Shown: piece by piece, positions 52,420 through 61,920 of the stretch
How the letters are laid out: each line of letters opens with the position of its first letter
How positions within the stretch are numbered: position 1 is the first letter of the stretch
DNA from: Olsenella_K absiana
Lineage (GTDB): Bacteria > Actinomycetota > Coriobacteriia > Coriobacteriales > Atopobiaceae
Direction: 5' to 3'
DNA length: 64,000 nt
Assembly: GCF_036408855.1 (NCBI RefSeq)
Contig: NZ_JAZGJQ010000002.1
Span: forward strand, 282,555-346,554
Translations under genes and position numbers: made by a program
The notes under the pieces: generated by a model
What the model was told of the DNA's origin: nothing
Seen by the model: the letters and a program-made list of their open reading frames with translations, nothing else
Database searches by the model: none

Positions 52420-53442
52420 CTACTGGCCGGAGGCGGTCCCTGCCGAATCCTTCGACGCGGTCGCAGGGGAGCCGTCCGAGGTCGCGTCCTTGGCGGAGTC
52501 CGTAGATGAGCCGGTCGCGGCATCGCCGGTAGCGGCCGCTGCCGCCGCGTCCTTCTCGGCCTGGGCTGCGTCCTTCGCGGCCTGGGCCTCGGCCTTCTGC
52601 TGCTCCACCGTCTCCGTGGGGTTGGTCCCCGTCTCGTCGCCGAAGCCGAGGATCGAGGTCGGGGTAAAGCGGTTTGTGATCTGCTCGCGCAGGACGTCCT
52701 GCATGTTCTCGTCGATGCCGGTGATGGTGCAGTTGAAGCGCACGCCGCCGTCCTCCGTGTAGGTCTTGGTCCAGACGAACGTCATAAGCGACGTGAGGTT
52801 GCCGGACGGCTTCACGAAGCCGAAGAACGAGCTCGTGGCGATCTTGCCCTGGGCGTCCAGGTAGACCTGCACGTGGTAGGTGACCGTGTTGATGTTCTGG
52901 TTGAGCAGGGCGTTGGTGGAGAAGGCCGCGGCCTGCACCTGCGAGCCCGCGAGCGCCTCGAGCACCGTCTCGGAGGTGGTGTCGATGACCGTGACCTCGA
53001 CGCGGCCGGCGTTCTCGTCCGCCTCCTGGACGCTGAAGTCCTCGGGGAACTGCGTGAAGCCGTTGCCCCACTCGACGCCGCCGCGCAGCGCGCTGGCGAC
53101 CGTGCGGACGTTCACGTTGGTGGAGAGGTTTGCGGTGTTGGACCTCCGCACGTACCCGAAGACGAGCTGCGTGCCCACGATCAGCACGAAGAAGCCGACC
53201 ACGAAGATGGCGGCGGCCTTCGCGATGGTCTTGCCGACGTTGGAGCCGGAGGGGTCGTCCGCGGAGAGCGGGTCGATGTCGACGCCGGTGCCCGTCAGGT
53301 GACGGTGGCGGCGCTGGCGCTGGGCCGTCTCGACGTTGGTGTGGCCCGTCTCGTCTACCTTGCTGAAGAGCTCCTCGGCCTCGTCGGCCGTGAGCGAGTT
53401 GGTCTGGACTCTGGCTATCTCCCGCTTGTTCTTCCTAGACAT
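52420..53442 (-). CDS. Single-span membrane protein of unknown function
   Basis: 340 aa. Basic cytoplasmic N-terminus (MSRKNKREIARVQ; RQRRHRHL), one membrane segment (about 73-95), an extracytoplasmic alpha/beta-looking domain (about 100-270) with repeated Thr/Val-rich strands, and a low-complexity Ala/Lys/Gln then Ser/Thr/Gly tail (272-340). No family is recognised. TATACT at 53565-53570 (minus) is a possible -10. It lies downstream of the Nudix gene on the same strand with a 174-bp gap, so it probably has its own promoter. ATG 53442. Confidence 0.65.
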   Translation of the reverse strand: MSRKNKREIARVQTNSLTADEAEELFSKVDETGHTNVETAQRQRRHRHLTGTGVDIDPLSADDPSGSNVGKTIAKAAAIFVVGFFVLIVGTQLVFGYVRRSNTANLSTNVNVRTVASALRGGVEWGNGFTQFPEDFSVQEADENAGRVEVTVIDTTSETVLEALAGSQVQAAAFSTNALLNQNINTVTYHVQVYLDAQGKIATSSFFGFVKPSGNLTSLMTFVWTKTYTEDGGVRFNCTITGIDENMQDVLREQITNRFTPTSILGFGDETGTNPTETVEQQKAEAQAAKDAAQAEKDAAAAAATGDAATGSSTDSAKDATSDGSPATASKDSAGTASGQ

Positions 53443-53564
53443 GAAGTCTCATCCCAATGCAGGTAGCGTATAGGGCGACGAGCGTCGGCCGAGGCCTGGC
53501 TCGCGGGCTGTGAGGACGCGATCTTCCGGAGAAGCTCCGCGGGCACCAACACAGAATCACGTTC

Positions 53565-53570
53565 AGTATA
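53565..53570 (-). promoter_or_regulatory. Candidate -10 of the 52420-53442 gene
   Basis: TATACT on the minus strand (context TAACGTATACTGAAC) about 125 nt upstream of the ATG. Confidence 0.35.
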
Positions 53571-53616
53571 CGTTAACGACGCGCACGTCGCGCGAGGGTC
53601 GGCGCATGACCCAAAG

Positions 53617-54462
53617 CTACATCGCGTGCGGCTCGGCCGCCGGGTCCGGCGAGAGCCGGCTGACCACCGCGTCGCAGACGAGGGCACCGACGACGGTCTT
53701 TGCGTCCTCGATCTTGCCGTCCAGCACGGCGTCGATGAGCTCGGGAACCTCCACCAGGTCGACGTTGATGAACTCGTCCGCGTCGGGCGCGCTCCTCTCG
53801 AAGCTCAGGCCCGTCGCCATGTAGATGTGGATGAGCTCGTCGGAGAAGCCGACGCTCGGGGCGATCGTGGTGAGGTAGGCCATCTTGCCCGCCACCATTC
53901 CCGTCTCCTCGAGGAGCTCGCGGGAGGCGCAGGCGAGGGGGTCCTCCCCCGGTGCGAGCTTCCCCGCCGGGATCTCGACGGTCACGCGGTCGAGGGCGCA
54001 GCGGTACTGCCTGACCAGGCAGATGCGCCCGTCGTCGGTGAGGGCGACGACGGCGACCGCCCCCGGGTGCCTCACCACGTCGCGTATCGCAGGACGGTCG
54101 TCGGGCAGGCGGGTCCGCAGGCGGTCGACGTCGAAGATCTTGCCCTGCCAGACGACGTCCTCGCTCTCGATGCTCTCGGCTAGCTCTCCGTCGCGCGGGT
54201 CGTCGTCCCCCAGCACGAGCGCGCGGCGGCGCGGGGCGCCCGACTCGTGGGTGTGGGAGGAGCGGTCGCCGTCGAAGGTGTAGGCGTCGGCGGCCTCCCC
54301 GATGCTGTCCGCCGCACGGACGAGGTCGCCCATGGTAGGCAGCCCCAAGTCGCCGTGGGACTCGTCTGCCCCGGGTGCGCGCACGGCCTCGCATTCCTCC
54401 GCAGCCTCGTGCGCGTCCTGGCTCTCCAAGGACCCGTCCTTCTCGCTCGGCTTTTTTGACAC
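53617..54462 (-). CDS. Nudix hydrolase, ADP-ribose pyrophosphatase-like
   Basis: 281 aa from GTG 54462, with GGGAGG 6 nt upstream. An exact Nudix box (G-x5-E-x7-REUxEExGU) is formed by GKLAPGEDPLACASRELLEETGM. The flanking VVRHPGAVAVVALTDDGRICLVRQYR and GFSDELIHIYMATGL fit NudF-type ADP-ribose pyrophosphatases. About 90 N-terminal residues are acidic and unrecognised. Its promoter carries twin palindromes (54532-54547 and 54580-54595), so expression is probably regulated. Confidence 0.9.
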   Translation of the reverse strand: MSKKPSEKDGSLESQDAHEAAEECEAVRAPGADESHGDLGLPTMGDLVRAADSIGEAADAYTFDGDRSSHTHESGAPRRRALVLGDDDPRDGELAESIESEDVVWQGKIFDVDRLRTRLPDDRPAIRDVVRHPGAVAVVALTDDGRICLVRQYRCALDRVTVEIPAGKLAPGEDPLACASRELLEETGMVAGKMAYLTTIAPSVGFSDELIHIYMATGLSFERSAPDADEFINVDLVEVPELIDAVLDGKIEDAKTVVGALVCDAVVSRLSPDPAAEPHAM

Positions 54463-54483
54463 GGTCTTCCTCCCAACCAGAAG

Positions 54484-54503
54484 CACGGCGCCGAGGCGCC
54501 GTG
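54484..54503 (-). promoter_or_regulatory. Leader hairpin of the Nudix mRNA
   Basis: CACGGCGCC/GGCGCCGTG, a 9-bp perfect stem with a short loop, 10-15 nt upstream of the ribosome binding site. Confidence 0.5.
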
Positions 54504-54524
54504 CGTTCGTAGTACGTAAGCTGG

Positions 54525-54552
54525 ATTATGATGCTGCAATCGCAGCATGCAA
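54525..54552 (-). promoter_or_regulatory. Candidate promoter of the Nudix gene
   Basis: On the minus strand TTGCAT (54547-54552) and CATAAT (54525-54530) are separated by exactly 16 bp. The 16-bp spacer is almost entirely the palindrome TGCTGCGATTGCAGCA. Predicted transcription start near 54518. Confidence 0.6.
54532..54547. promoter_or_regulatory. Palindromic operator candidate, proximal site
   Basis: TGCTGCAATCGCAGCA on the plus strand, a near-perfect palindrome (7 of 8 half-site pairs) placed between -35 and -10. A bound dimer would block RNA polymerase. Confidence 0.65.
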
Positions 54553-54579
54553 GCCGCGTTCGTCCACTGAGAGCAGGCG

Positions 54580-54595
54580 TGCTGCGATTGCAGCA
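54580..54595. promoter_or_regulatory. Palindromic operator candidate, distal site
   Basis: TGCTGCGATTGCAGCA on the plus strand, the exact reverse complement of the proximal site, centred 48 bp upstream of it. Extended symmetry GCG...CGC (54577-54598) could also act as a weak terminator for purD. Confidence 0.6.
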
Positions 54596-54625
54596 CGCTT
54601 GCGAGACGACGCGGCGGACACGCTC

Positions 54626-55924
54626 CTAGAGGTTGGCGCGGCCCTTGATGGCCTTGATGCCGATGTCGTGGCGGTAGCTCTTGCCCTCGAACCAGATCTT
54701 GTCGCACGCGGCGTAGGCGTTGTTGCGCGCCTCCTCGAAAGTGGGCGCCACTGCCGTCACGTCCAGGACTCGCCCGCCGTCCGTGAGGACGTCGCCGTTC
54801 TCCGCGAGGCGCGTGCCTGCGTGGTAGACGGAGATGCCGGGCAGCGCGTCAGCCTCGTCGATGCCGTAGATCTTCTTGCCCTTCTCGTAGGGCCCGGGGT
54901 AGCCCGCGGACGCGAGGACGACCGAGACGGCCCAGTCGTCGTCCCAGCCGATCATGTCCTCGCTCAGGGTGCCGTCGTCGCACGCGAGGAAGCACTCGAC
55001 GAGGTCTCCCTTCATGCGCGGCAGCACGACCTGGGTCTCGGGGTCTCCGAAGCGGGCGTTGAACTCGAGGACCTTGGGGCCATCCTTGGTGAGCATGAAG
55101 CCGCCGTAGAGGCAGCCGGTGTACTTGATACCCTCCTTTGCGAGCTCGGCGACCACCTTGCGCTCGATCTCCACCATGGTCTCAAGCTCGCCGTCCAGCA
55201 GGATGGGGACGGGGCTGTAGACGCCCATGCCGCCGGTATTGGGTCCCTTGTCACCGTCGTAGGCGCGCTTGTGATCCTGGCTCGTGGCGAGGGGCACCAG
55301 CGTCTTGCCGTCCGTGAGGGCGAGCAGGCTGCACTCGGGCCCCTCAAGCATCTCCTCGACCACGACGGTGCTTCCGGCCGCACCGAACCTGCCACCGAAG
55401 CACTCCTCGACGCCCTCGAGCGCCTCCTCGGTCGTCTGTGCGACTATGACGCCCTTACCGGCGGCGAGGCCGTCGGCCTTCACGACGCAGGGACCGCCGA
55501 GCTGGCGGACGTACTCGACGCAGGGCTCCTTCTCGGTGAAGGTACGGTAGGCGGCCGTGGGCACGCCGGCGCGCATCATGACGCCCTTCGCGAACTCCTT
55601 GGAGCCCTCCATCCGGGCGGCGTCGCCGTTGGGGCCGAAGGCCGCGATGCCCTTGGCGCGGACTGCGTCGGCGACGCCGGCGACGAGGGGCACCTCGGGA
55701 CCGATGACCACGAGGTCGATGCCGTTCTTCTCGGCCCAGTCGGCCACGGCGTCGGGGGAGTTGGGGTCGACGTCAGCACGCTGCGCCATCTTGAGCATGC
55801 CTCCGTTGCCGGGGGCGACGAAGAGCCTCCCCGCGCGCTGCGACTGCGCGAGCTTCGCCAGGATGGCGTGCTCGCGACCGCCGGCGCCGAGAAGCAGGAT
55901 ATCGACCTTGTTCTTACCAGCCAT
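54626..55924 (-). CDS. purD: Phosphoribosylamine--glycine ligase PurD
   Basis: 432 aa from ATG 55924 (MAGKNKVDILLLGAGGREHAI), which has GGAGG at 5 nt; upstream ATGs at 55927 and 55936 are worse placed. ATP-grasp enzyme: PCVVKADGLAAGKGVIVA (about 145-162), the PurD signature FNARFGDPETQVVLPRM (about 285-301), C-terminal DVTAVAPTFEEARNNAYAACDKI. Second step of purine synthesis. It follows purA by 72 bp containing a hairpin. Confidence 0.96.
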   Translation of the reverse strand: MAGKNKVDILLLGAGGREHAILAKLAQSQRAGRLFVAPGNGGMLKMAQRADVDPNSPDAVADWAEKNGIDLVVIGPEVPLVAGVADAVRAKGIAAFGPNGDAARMEGSKEFAKGVMMRAGVPTAAYRTFTEKEPCVEYVRQLGGPCVVKADGLAAGKGVIVAQTTEEALEGVEECFGGRFGAAGSTVVVEEMLEGPECSLLALTDGKTLVPLATSQDHKRAYDGDKGPNTGGMGVYSPVPILLDGELETMVEIERKVVAELAKEGIKYTGCLYGGFMLTKDGPKVLEFNARFGDPETQVVLPRMKGDLVECFLACDDGTLSEDMIGWDDDWAVSVVLASAGYPGPYEKGKKIYGIDEADALPGISVYHAGTRLAENGDVLTDGGRVLDVTAVAPTFEEARNNAYAACDKIWFEGKSYRHDIGIKAIKGRANL

Positions 55925-55949
55925 CATGCCCTCCATCTGTCTTTGTCAA

Positions 55950-55975
55950 GGGGCCCCGGGCGTACCCGGAGCCCC
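55950..55975 (-). terminator. Hairpin between purA and purD
   Basis: GGGGCCCCGGG (55950-55960) pairs with CCCGGAGCCCC (55965-55975) with one mismatch and a CGTA loop. Followed on the minus strand by TTGACAAAG, not a T tract. Confidence 0.45.
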
Positions 55976-55996
55976 TGCTCTCAGTCTCGTTCTAGC

Positions 55997-57277
55997 CTAG
56001 TGCCAGTAGCGGTCGATCGTCTGCTCGCGGTCCGGGCCGACGGTGATGATGCTCACCCGCACGCCCGCAAGCTGCTCGAGGAAGTCGATGTAGTCCTTGG
56101 CCTCGCGCGGCAGCTGGTAGAAGTTGCGCACGCCGGAGATGTCGCACTTCCAGCCGGGGAGCGTCTCGTAGACGGGCTTCGCGTGGTAGAAGACGCTCTG
56201 GTGCTCCGGGACGGTCGTGTAGCGCTTGCCGTCGCACTCGTAGGCGACGCAGACCTTGATCTCGTCCAGGCAGCCGAGGACGTCGAGCTTGGTGATCGCG
56301 AGGTCCGTGAGGCCGTTCACGCGGGCTGCATAGTTGACGACCACCGCGTCGTACCAGCCGCAGCGGCGCTTGCGCCCCGTCGTGACGCCGTACTCGTGGC
56401 CGACCTCGCCGAGCTTGTCGCCCACCTCGTCATAGAGCTCGGTCGGGAAGGGGCCGGAGCCGACGCGCGTGAGGTAGGCCTTGGCGATGCCGAGCACGCG
56501 GTTGATGTTGGTGGGGCCGACGCCCGAACCGGTCACGGCTCCGCCGGCGGTGCAGTTGGAGCTGGTCACGAAGGGGTAGGTGCCGAAGTCGATGTCGAGC
56601 ATCGTCGCCTGGGCGCCCTCGAACAGGATGCTCCTGCCGCTCTCGAGCTGCTCGTTCAGGAACAGGGAGCTCTCGACGATGTAGGGGCGGATACGCTCGG
56701 CGTAGGGGAGGTAGGTCTCGCAGATCTGGTCGACCGTATAGGTGGGCAGGTCGTAGACCTTGGAGAGGATGGGGTTGGTGTACGCGAGGGCCGCCTCGAG
56801 CTTCTCGCGGAAGATGTGCTCGTCGAGCATGTCCTGCACGCGCAGGCCCGTGCGGTTCATCTTGTCCATGTAGGTGGGCCCGACGCCGCGCTTGGTCGTG
56901 CCGATGAGGTTCTTGCCGAGCTTCTTCTCGTGCGTCCCGTCGAGGTCCTTGTGGTACGGCATCACGATGTGGGCGTTACCGGAGATCTTGAGGTCGTCGC
57001 AGCTGATGCCCTGCGCCTCGAGGGTGTCGATCTCACCGAGAAGGACCTCGGGGTCGACGATGCAGCCGTTGCCGATCACCGGGTAGGTGTCGGGGTACAT
57101 GACGCCGGAGGGAACCTGGTGGAGCGCGAGCTTGTGGCCACCCGCCACCACGGTGTGGCCGGCGTTGGCGCCTCCGGCGTAGCGGCAGACCACGTCGTAG
57201 TCACCGGAGATGAGGTCGGTGACCTTACCCTTCCCTTCGTCGCCCCACTGGGTACCAACGAGAACATCTGCAGGCAT
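55997..57277 (-). CDS. purA: Adenylosuccinate synthetase PurA
   Basis: 426 aa from ATG 57277 (MPADVLVGTQWGDEGKGKVTDLI), preceded by GAGAGGA at 6 nt; a second ATG 15 nt upstream is less well placed. QWGDEGKGK is the GTP-binding loop with the catalytic Asp. GTTKRGVGPTYMDKMNRTGLRV and VTTGRKRRCGWYDAV are family signatures. Converts IMP to adenylosuccinate. Own promoter likely at 57342. Confidence 0.97.
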   Translation of the reverse strand: MPADVLVGTQWGDEGKGKVTDLISGDYDVVCRYAGGANAGHTVVAGGHKLALHQVPSGVMYPDTYPVIGNGCIVDPEVLLGEIDTLEAQGISCDDLKISGNAHIVMPYHKDLDGTHEKKLGKNLIGTTKRGVGPTYMDKMNRTGLRVQDMLDEHIFREKLEAALAYTNPILSKVYDLPTYTVDQICETYLPYAERIRPYIVESSLFLNEQLESGRSILFEGAQATMLDIDFGTYPFVTSSNCTAGGAVTGSGVGPTNINRVLGIAKAYLTRVGSGPFPTELYDEVGDKLGEVGHEYGVTTGRKRRCGWYDAVVVNYAARVNGLTDLAITKLDVLGCLDEIKVCVAYECDGKRYTTVPEHQSVFYHAKPVYETLPGWKCDISGVRNFYQLPREAKDYIDFLEQLAGVRVSIITVGPDREQTIDRYWH

Positions 57278-57316
57278 CGCGTTTCCTCTCAAGACAGTGT
57301 GTACGTGCGTCGCCGG

Positions 57317-57347
57317 GCCGCTCGAGCGAGCGGCAGCTCCCAGTATA
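57317..57347 (-). promoter_or_regulatory. Candidate -10 and leader hairpin of purA
   Basis: TATACT at 57342-57347 (minus), with TTCAAG about 18 bp upstream as a weak -35. A perfect GCCGCTC/GAGCGGC hairpin (57317-57334) follows directly, at the predicted 5' end of the mRNA. Confidence 0.45.
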
Positions 57348-57381
57348 TCCCATGCGTATTTCCCGCTTGAAACCTCCGTCC

Positions 57382-58770
<1,389 letters not shown>

Positions 58771-58895
58771 GAGGTCTCCTTGTTACAGTGCCCGTCATAC
58801 GGGCGGCGCTCGTCCCCGCGGTCGCGCATTGGGCAAGCCACGCCTAAAGCCTACACCAAGCGCATCCGCAGATAGCAGCCGCTCGTACGCACCGC

Positions 58896-58939
58896 AGGCC
58901 GATATGGTCAAACCGGCAGTTTGCGCCGGTAATCGGCCT
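58896..58939. promoter_or_regulatory. Nested inverted repeat upstream of dnaB
   Basis: AGGCCGAT (58896-58903) pairs with ATCGGCCT (58932-58939), and inside CAAAC pairs with GTTTG (58909-58913/58919-58923); an alternative inner pairing is ACCGGC/GCCGGT. It lies between the rplI terminator and dnaB, 125 nt before the dnaB start. Could be an operator or a leader RNA fold. Confidence 0.45.
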
Positions 58940-58957
58940 ATATTTGTCGTAGAGAAA

Positions 58958-58998
58958 AGGCCTCCCTTCCCCGCCGCAGGGACGAGGACGGGAGGCCT
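58958..58998 (-). terminator. Terminator after rplI
   Basis: AGGCCTCCC (58958-58966) pairs with GGGAGGCCT (58990-58998); on the minus strand the stem is followed by TTTTCTCT. About 80 nt after the rplI stop. Confidence 0.75.
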
Positions 58999-59075
58999 GT
59001 GAGTCACAACGCGTGTTCGAAGCGCCCTTTACCAGCGACTCTTGTAGGCATCTCGCCTGCAGGACGCCCCGGGCG

Positions 59076-59600
59076 CTACTCCTCGGGCGCGGCCTCGGTC
59101 TCAGCCTCGGCGGCCTCGGGCTCGGCGGCCTCTGCCGCCTCCTCCTCGACCTTGGGCTCGTCGCCCACGAGGACGGTCACGTTCGCCGTGATGTCGCGGT
59201 AGAGGTTGACGCCAACCTCGTGGCGGCCGGCGGTCTTGATCGCGGCGACGCGCTCGATGCGCTTGCGGTCGACCTCGACGCCGAGCTCGTCCTTGATGGC
59301 GGCGGCGATCATGGTCGAGGTGACGGAGCCGAAGAGCTGGCCCTCGTCGCCGATCTTGGCGTCGACCTTGACGAGCTTGCCGTCAATGGCCTCCTTGATC
59401 GCGTTCGCGTCGGCGATGCGCTTCTCCTCGCGCTTGGCAATGCTGTACCTGCGCTGCTCAAGCTGCTTCAGGTTACCAGGGGTGGCAAGCTGAGCGATCT
59501 TGTTGGGGATGAGGTAGTTCTCCGCATACCCCTGGGCGACGTCCACGACGTCGCCCTCGCCGCCCTTGCCCCTGAGCTCACCCAGAAGGATGACTTTCAT
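59076..59600 (-). CDS. rplI: 50S ribosomal protein bL9
   Basis: 174 aa. MKVILLGELRGKGGEGDVVDVAQGYAENYLIPNKIAQLAT is the bL9 N-terminal domain. Long connecting helix (about 40-75), C-terminal domain to about 148, then an acidic Glu/Ala tail (about 26 residues) not found in most bL9. ATG 59600 with AAAGGAG. Confidence 0.97.
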   Translation of the reverse strand: MKVILLGELRGKGGEGDVVDVAQGYAENYLIPNKIAQLATPGNLKQLEQRRYSIAKREEKRIADANAIKEAIDGKLVKVDAKIGDEGQLFGSVTSTMIAAAIKDELGVEVDRKRIERVAAIKTAGRHEVGVNLYRDITANVTVLVGDEPKVEEEAAEAAEPEAAEAETEAAPEE

Positions 59601-59642
59601 GGGACACTCCTTTGATATGTCGGCCTTGGCCGACGTTCGAAA

Positions 59643-60653
59643 CTAACTCCGGGACTCGCTTCCTCCCCGGCTGATTCCATGGCCAAGCTGCCTGAAATCC
59701 GCCAGGGCGTCCACCAGGCCCACCACGCACATCACATAGAACGAAGACTCCAGGTACAACCCGAGCAGGATGAGACAGGCACGCAGGAGGTATCCGACCT
59801 CATACTTCTCGCAGAGCCACCTCACGAGCGCGAACCCCTGAACCATGTAGGCAAGCCTCATGCCGAGCAGGAAGTTCGCCCCGACGGCCACGAGGAGCGA
59901 GTTGCCGCCAGCCAGGTAGGTGCCACCCGCCAGGCAGGCGAGGCTCGCAAGCACGAAGGCGACCGTCCAGAAGGGCAGGGAGAACTCCGAGAAGCTCCAC
60001 CCGGCGCCCTTGACCTCGCGCCCCGCTTCCTTGCCCGCGCTCCTGACGCCGGCGTATGCCGCCGCATGGGCGCAGACCACGAAGACGAGAGCCGCGACGA
60101 GGCAGGCCTGTGGCCAGAGCATCTCGACGAACGACTCGATGCTCGAGATCTGCGACCTCTGCAGGAGCGTCAGCCCCGAGGTGTTGGCCCCCTGGACCAC
60201 AGAGGCGAACAGCGCTGCCGGGGTCGTCCCGACAAGTTTCGCCTCCAGGACCATGACCAGGGCGAGAAGGCCGGCGCTCGCTGCGGTCGTGGCAGAGAGG
60301 AGCAGGGACGCGCGCCTGCGCGAGAAGAGCGCATAGGTGACCATCGCCACGACGAGCAGGATGTTGACCTGCTCCGCCACGATGTCCAGGGCGCTCTCTG
60401 CGCCGAGCAGCACGACGCCCGCCGCCAGGGTCGCCGCAATCCCCAGGACGAGGTATCCCAGACCCCGCCTGGAGAGGCCCCTCCCCTCTCCTCCGGCGAT
60501 TCTCCCGTAGCCGTAGGCCGCGGGGATGCTAGCGAAGACGGGGACGAGCAGCGATGCCATCATGCCGAGGACGCACCAGAGCCACGCGGTGTCCCTACGC
60601 CTCCTCGGCTTGCTCAGGCCCTCGCTCGAGGGTGCGGCCAATCTGTCTTCCAC
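59643..60653 (-). CDS. DUF2232-like (YybS-type) membrane protein
   Basis: 336 aa from GTG 60653 (EDRLAAPSSEG) with AAGGGGG 7 nt upstream; the longer frame overlaps rpsR and is unlikely. About eight hydrophobic segments, ending ARLIL-like GYLLRACLILLGLYLESSFYVMCVVGLVDALADFR. Position between rpsR and rplI and the C-terminal motif fit the YybS/DUF2232 family seen at this place in many Gram-positives. Function unknown. Confidence 0.75.
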   Translation of the reverse strand: MEDRLAAPSSEGLSKPRRRRDTAWLWCVLGMMASLLVPVFASIPAAYGYGRIAGGEGRGLSRRGLGYLVLGIAATLAAGVVLLGAESALDIVAEQVNILLVVAMVTYALFSRRRASLLLSATTAASAGLLALVMVLEAKLVGTTPAALFASVVQGANTSGLTLLQRSQISSIESFVEMLWPQACLVAALVFVVCAHAAAYAGVRSAGKEAGREVKGAGWSFSEFSLPFWTVAFVLASLACLAGGTYLAGGNSLLVAVGANFLLGMRLAYMVQGFALVRWLCEKYEVGYLLRACLILLGLYLESSFYVMCVVGLVDALADFRQLGHGISRGGSESRS

Positions 60654-60726
60654 GCTGAACCCCCTTGGGGGCTCGGGTATTCCGTTGTCACTACGTTCTA
60701 TGTGGAACACGTGCCTTGTGGTCCGT

Positions 60727-61005
60727 CTACCCGCGGCTACGGCCACCGCGGCTGGAGACCACGGAGACGGTGTAGGGCAGGAGGGCCATAACGCGCGCAC
60801 GCTTGATCGCAAGCGCGATGTCGTGCTGATGCTGCGTGCAAGCGCCAGTGACGCGGCGCGGCTTGATCTTGCCGCGGTCGGTCATGAACTTACGGAGAAG
60901 CTGCACATCCTTGTAGTCGATGTACTCGGTCTCCTCCTTGCAGAACTGGCAGTACTTGCGGCGCGGCTGACGCTGAAATTCTTGCTTCTGTCGACGCTGA
61001 GCCAT
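60727..61005 (-). CDS. rpsR: 30S ribosomal protein bS18
   Basis: 92 aa. KYCQFCKEETEYIDYKDVQLLRKFMTDRGKIKPRRVTGACTQHQHDIALAIKRARVMALLPYT is the complete bS18 core. It keeps the CxxC pair and the Cys of GACTQHQ, so it is probably the zinc-binding (C+) form. ATG 61005 with AGAAAGG. Confidence 0.97.
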   Translation of the reverse strand: MAQRRQKQEFQRQPRRKYCQFCKEETEYIDYKDVQLLRKFMTDRGKIKPRRVTGACTQHQHDIALAIKRARVMALLPYTVSVVSSRGGRSRG

Positions 61006-61047
61006 GTCACAATGCCTTTCTCTGGGCGCCTCGTAGGCGCCTCTAAA

Positions 61048-61554
61048 TTAGAACGGGATGTCCTCGTCGTACACGTCCGCCGCAGGCGGGGTGCTGACGG
61101 GGGCGTGGGAGGCGTCCTGGGGCGCGGCCTGCTGCGGCGCGTTGTACGCCGGCTGGCCGTAGGACTGGGAGCCGTAGGAGGGAGCGCCCTGGTAGTCCTG
61201 GGGCGCCGCACCTCCCCGCTGCTGGTTGCGCGGGGAGAGGAACTCGACCTCGTCGACGACGACCTCGAGCTTGCTCCTGCGCTGACCGTCGCGCTCCCAA
61301 GAGCTGTAGCGAAGCTTGCCCTCGATGGCAACCTTCGAGCCCTTGCTCAGGAAGCGGCTGAGAGCCTCCGCTCGAGCACCGAACACGACGCAGTCCACGA
61401 AGTTGGGAACGTCCTCCCACTCATTGGTCTGCGGGTTACGACGACGGTCGTTCACGGCGACGCCGAAGGTCAGGACCTGAGTGCCGCTGCCCGTCGCACG
61501 CAGCTCCGGATCGCGGGTGAGGTTACCTGAGATGTTTACCCTGTTGATGCTCAC
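61048..61554 (-). CDS. ssb: Single-stranded DNA-binding protein
   Basis: 168 aa from GTG 61554 (MSINRVNISGNLTRDPELRATG), the customary SSB N-terminus; GTG 61560, two codons upstream, has slightly better spacing to GAGAGG. OB fold to about residue 105 (NFVDCVVFGARAEALSRFLSKGSKVAIEGKL). Gln/Ala/Tyr/Pro-rich linker (110-150) and the acidic C-terminal tip DVYDEDIPF that binds partner proteins. Confidence 0.95.
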   Translation of the reverse strand: MSINRVNISGNLTRDPELRATGSGTQVLTFGVAVNDRRRNPQTNEWEDVPNFVDCVVFGARAEALSRFLSKGSKVAIEGKLRYSSWERDGQRRSKLEVVVDEVEFLSPRNQQRGGAAPQDYQGAPSYGSQSYGQPAYNAPQQAAPQDASHAPVSTPPAADVYDEDIPF

Positions 61555-61602
61555 AGCCACCACTGCCTCTCGTTCGCGGGCACGCATGCCCGCCCGCCAC
61601 GC

Positions 61603-61896
61603 TTACTCCTTGTCGTCACGACGGACGATCATGTGACGCTTCACAGCGTCGTTGATGCGCAGGACTCGGTCGAGCTCCGCGATCTGGGTGGGATCTGCGT
61701 GGAAGTTGATGAGGATGTAGTCACCCTCGGTGAGGCCGTCGATCTCGTAGGCGAGCTTGCGCTTGCCCCAGTCCTCGACGCTGTCGATCACGCCACCGTC
61801 GGTGGTCACCGCAACCTCGATGCGCTTGGAAACGCCAGCGCGAACCTCCTCGGTTGCAGCAGGGTCGACGAAATACAGCAGTTCATAAGCCTTCAT
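61603..61896 (-). CDS. rpsF: 30S ribosomal protein bS6
   Basis: 97 aa. MKAYELLYFVDPAATEEVRAGVSKRIEVAV...EDWGKRKLAYEIDGLTEGDYILINFHADPTQIAELDRVLRINDAVKRHMIVR is full-length bS6. First gene of the rpsF-ssb-rpsR operon. AGGAGGTGACA precedes the ATG. Confidence 0.97.
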   Translation of the reverse strand: MKAYELLYFVDPAATEEVRAGVSKRIEVAVTTDGGVIDSVEDWGKRKLAYEIDGLTEGDYILINFHADPTQIAELDRVLRINDAVKRHMIVRRDDKE

Positions 61897-61920
61897 ACTG
61901 TCACCTCCTCTGGGCTAATG

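Noticed and set aside
55943..55948. TTGACA on the minus strand just before purD, looking like a -35
   Set aside because: It is only about 20 nt from the chosen start codon, so a matching -10 would fall inside the coding region; it also follows directly after a hairpin.
54302..57370. 1022-codon open frame opposite purD and purA
   Set aside because: Antisense shadow in GC-rich DNA; purD and purA account for the region completely.
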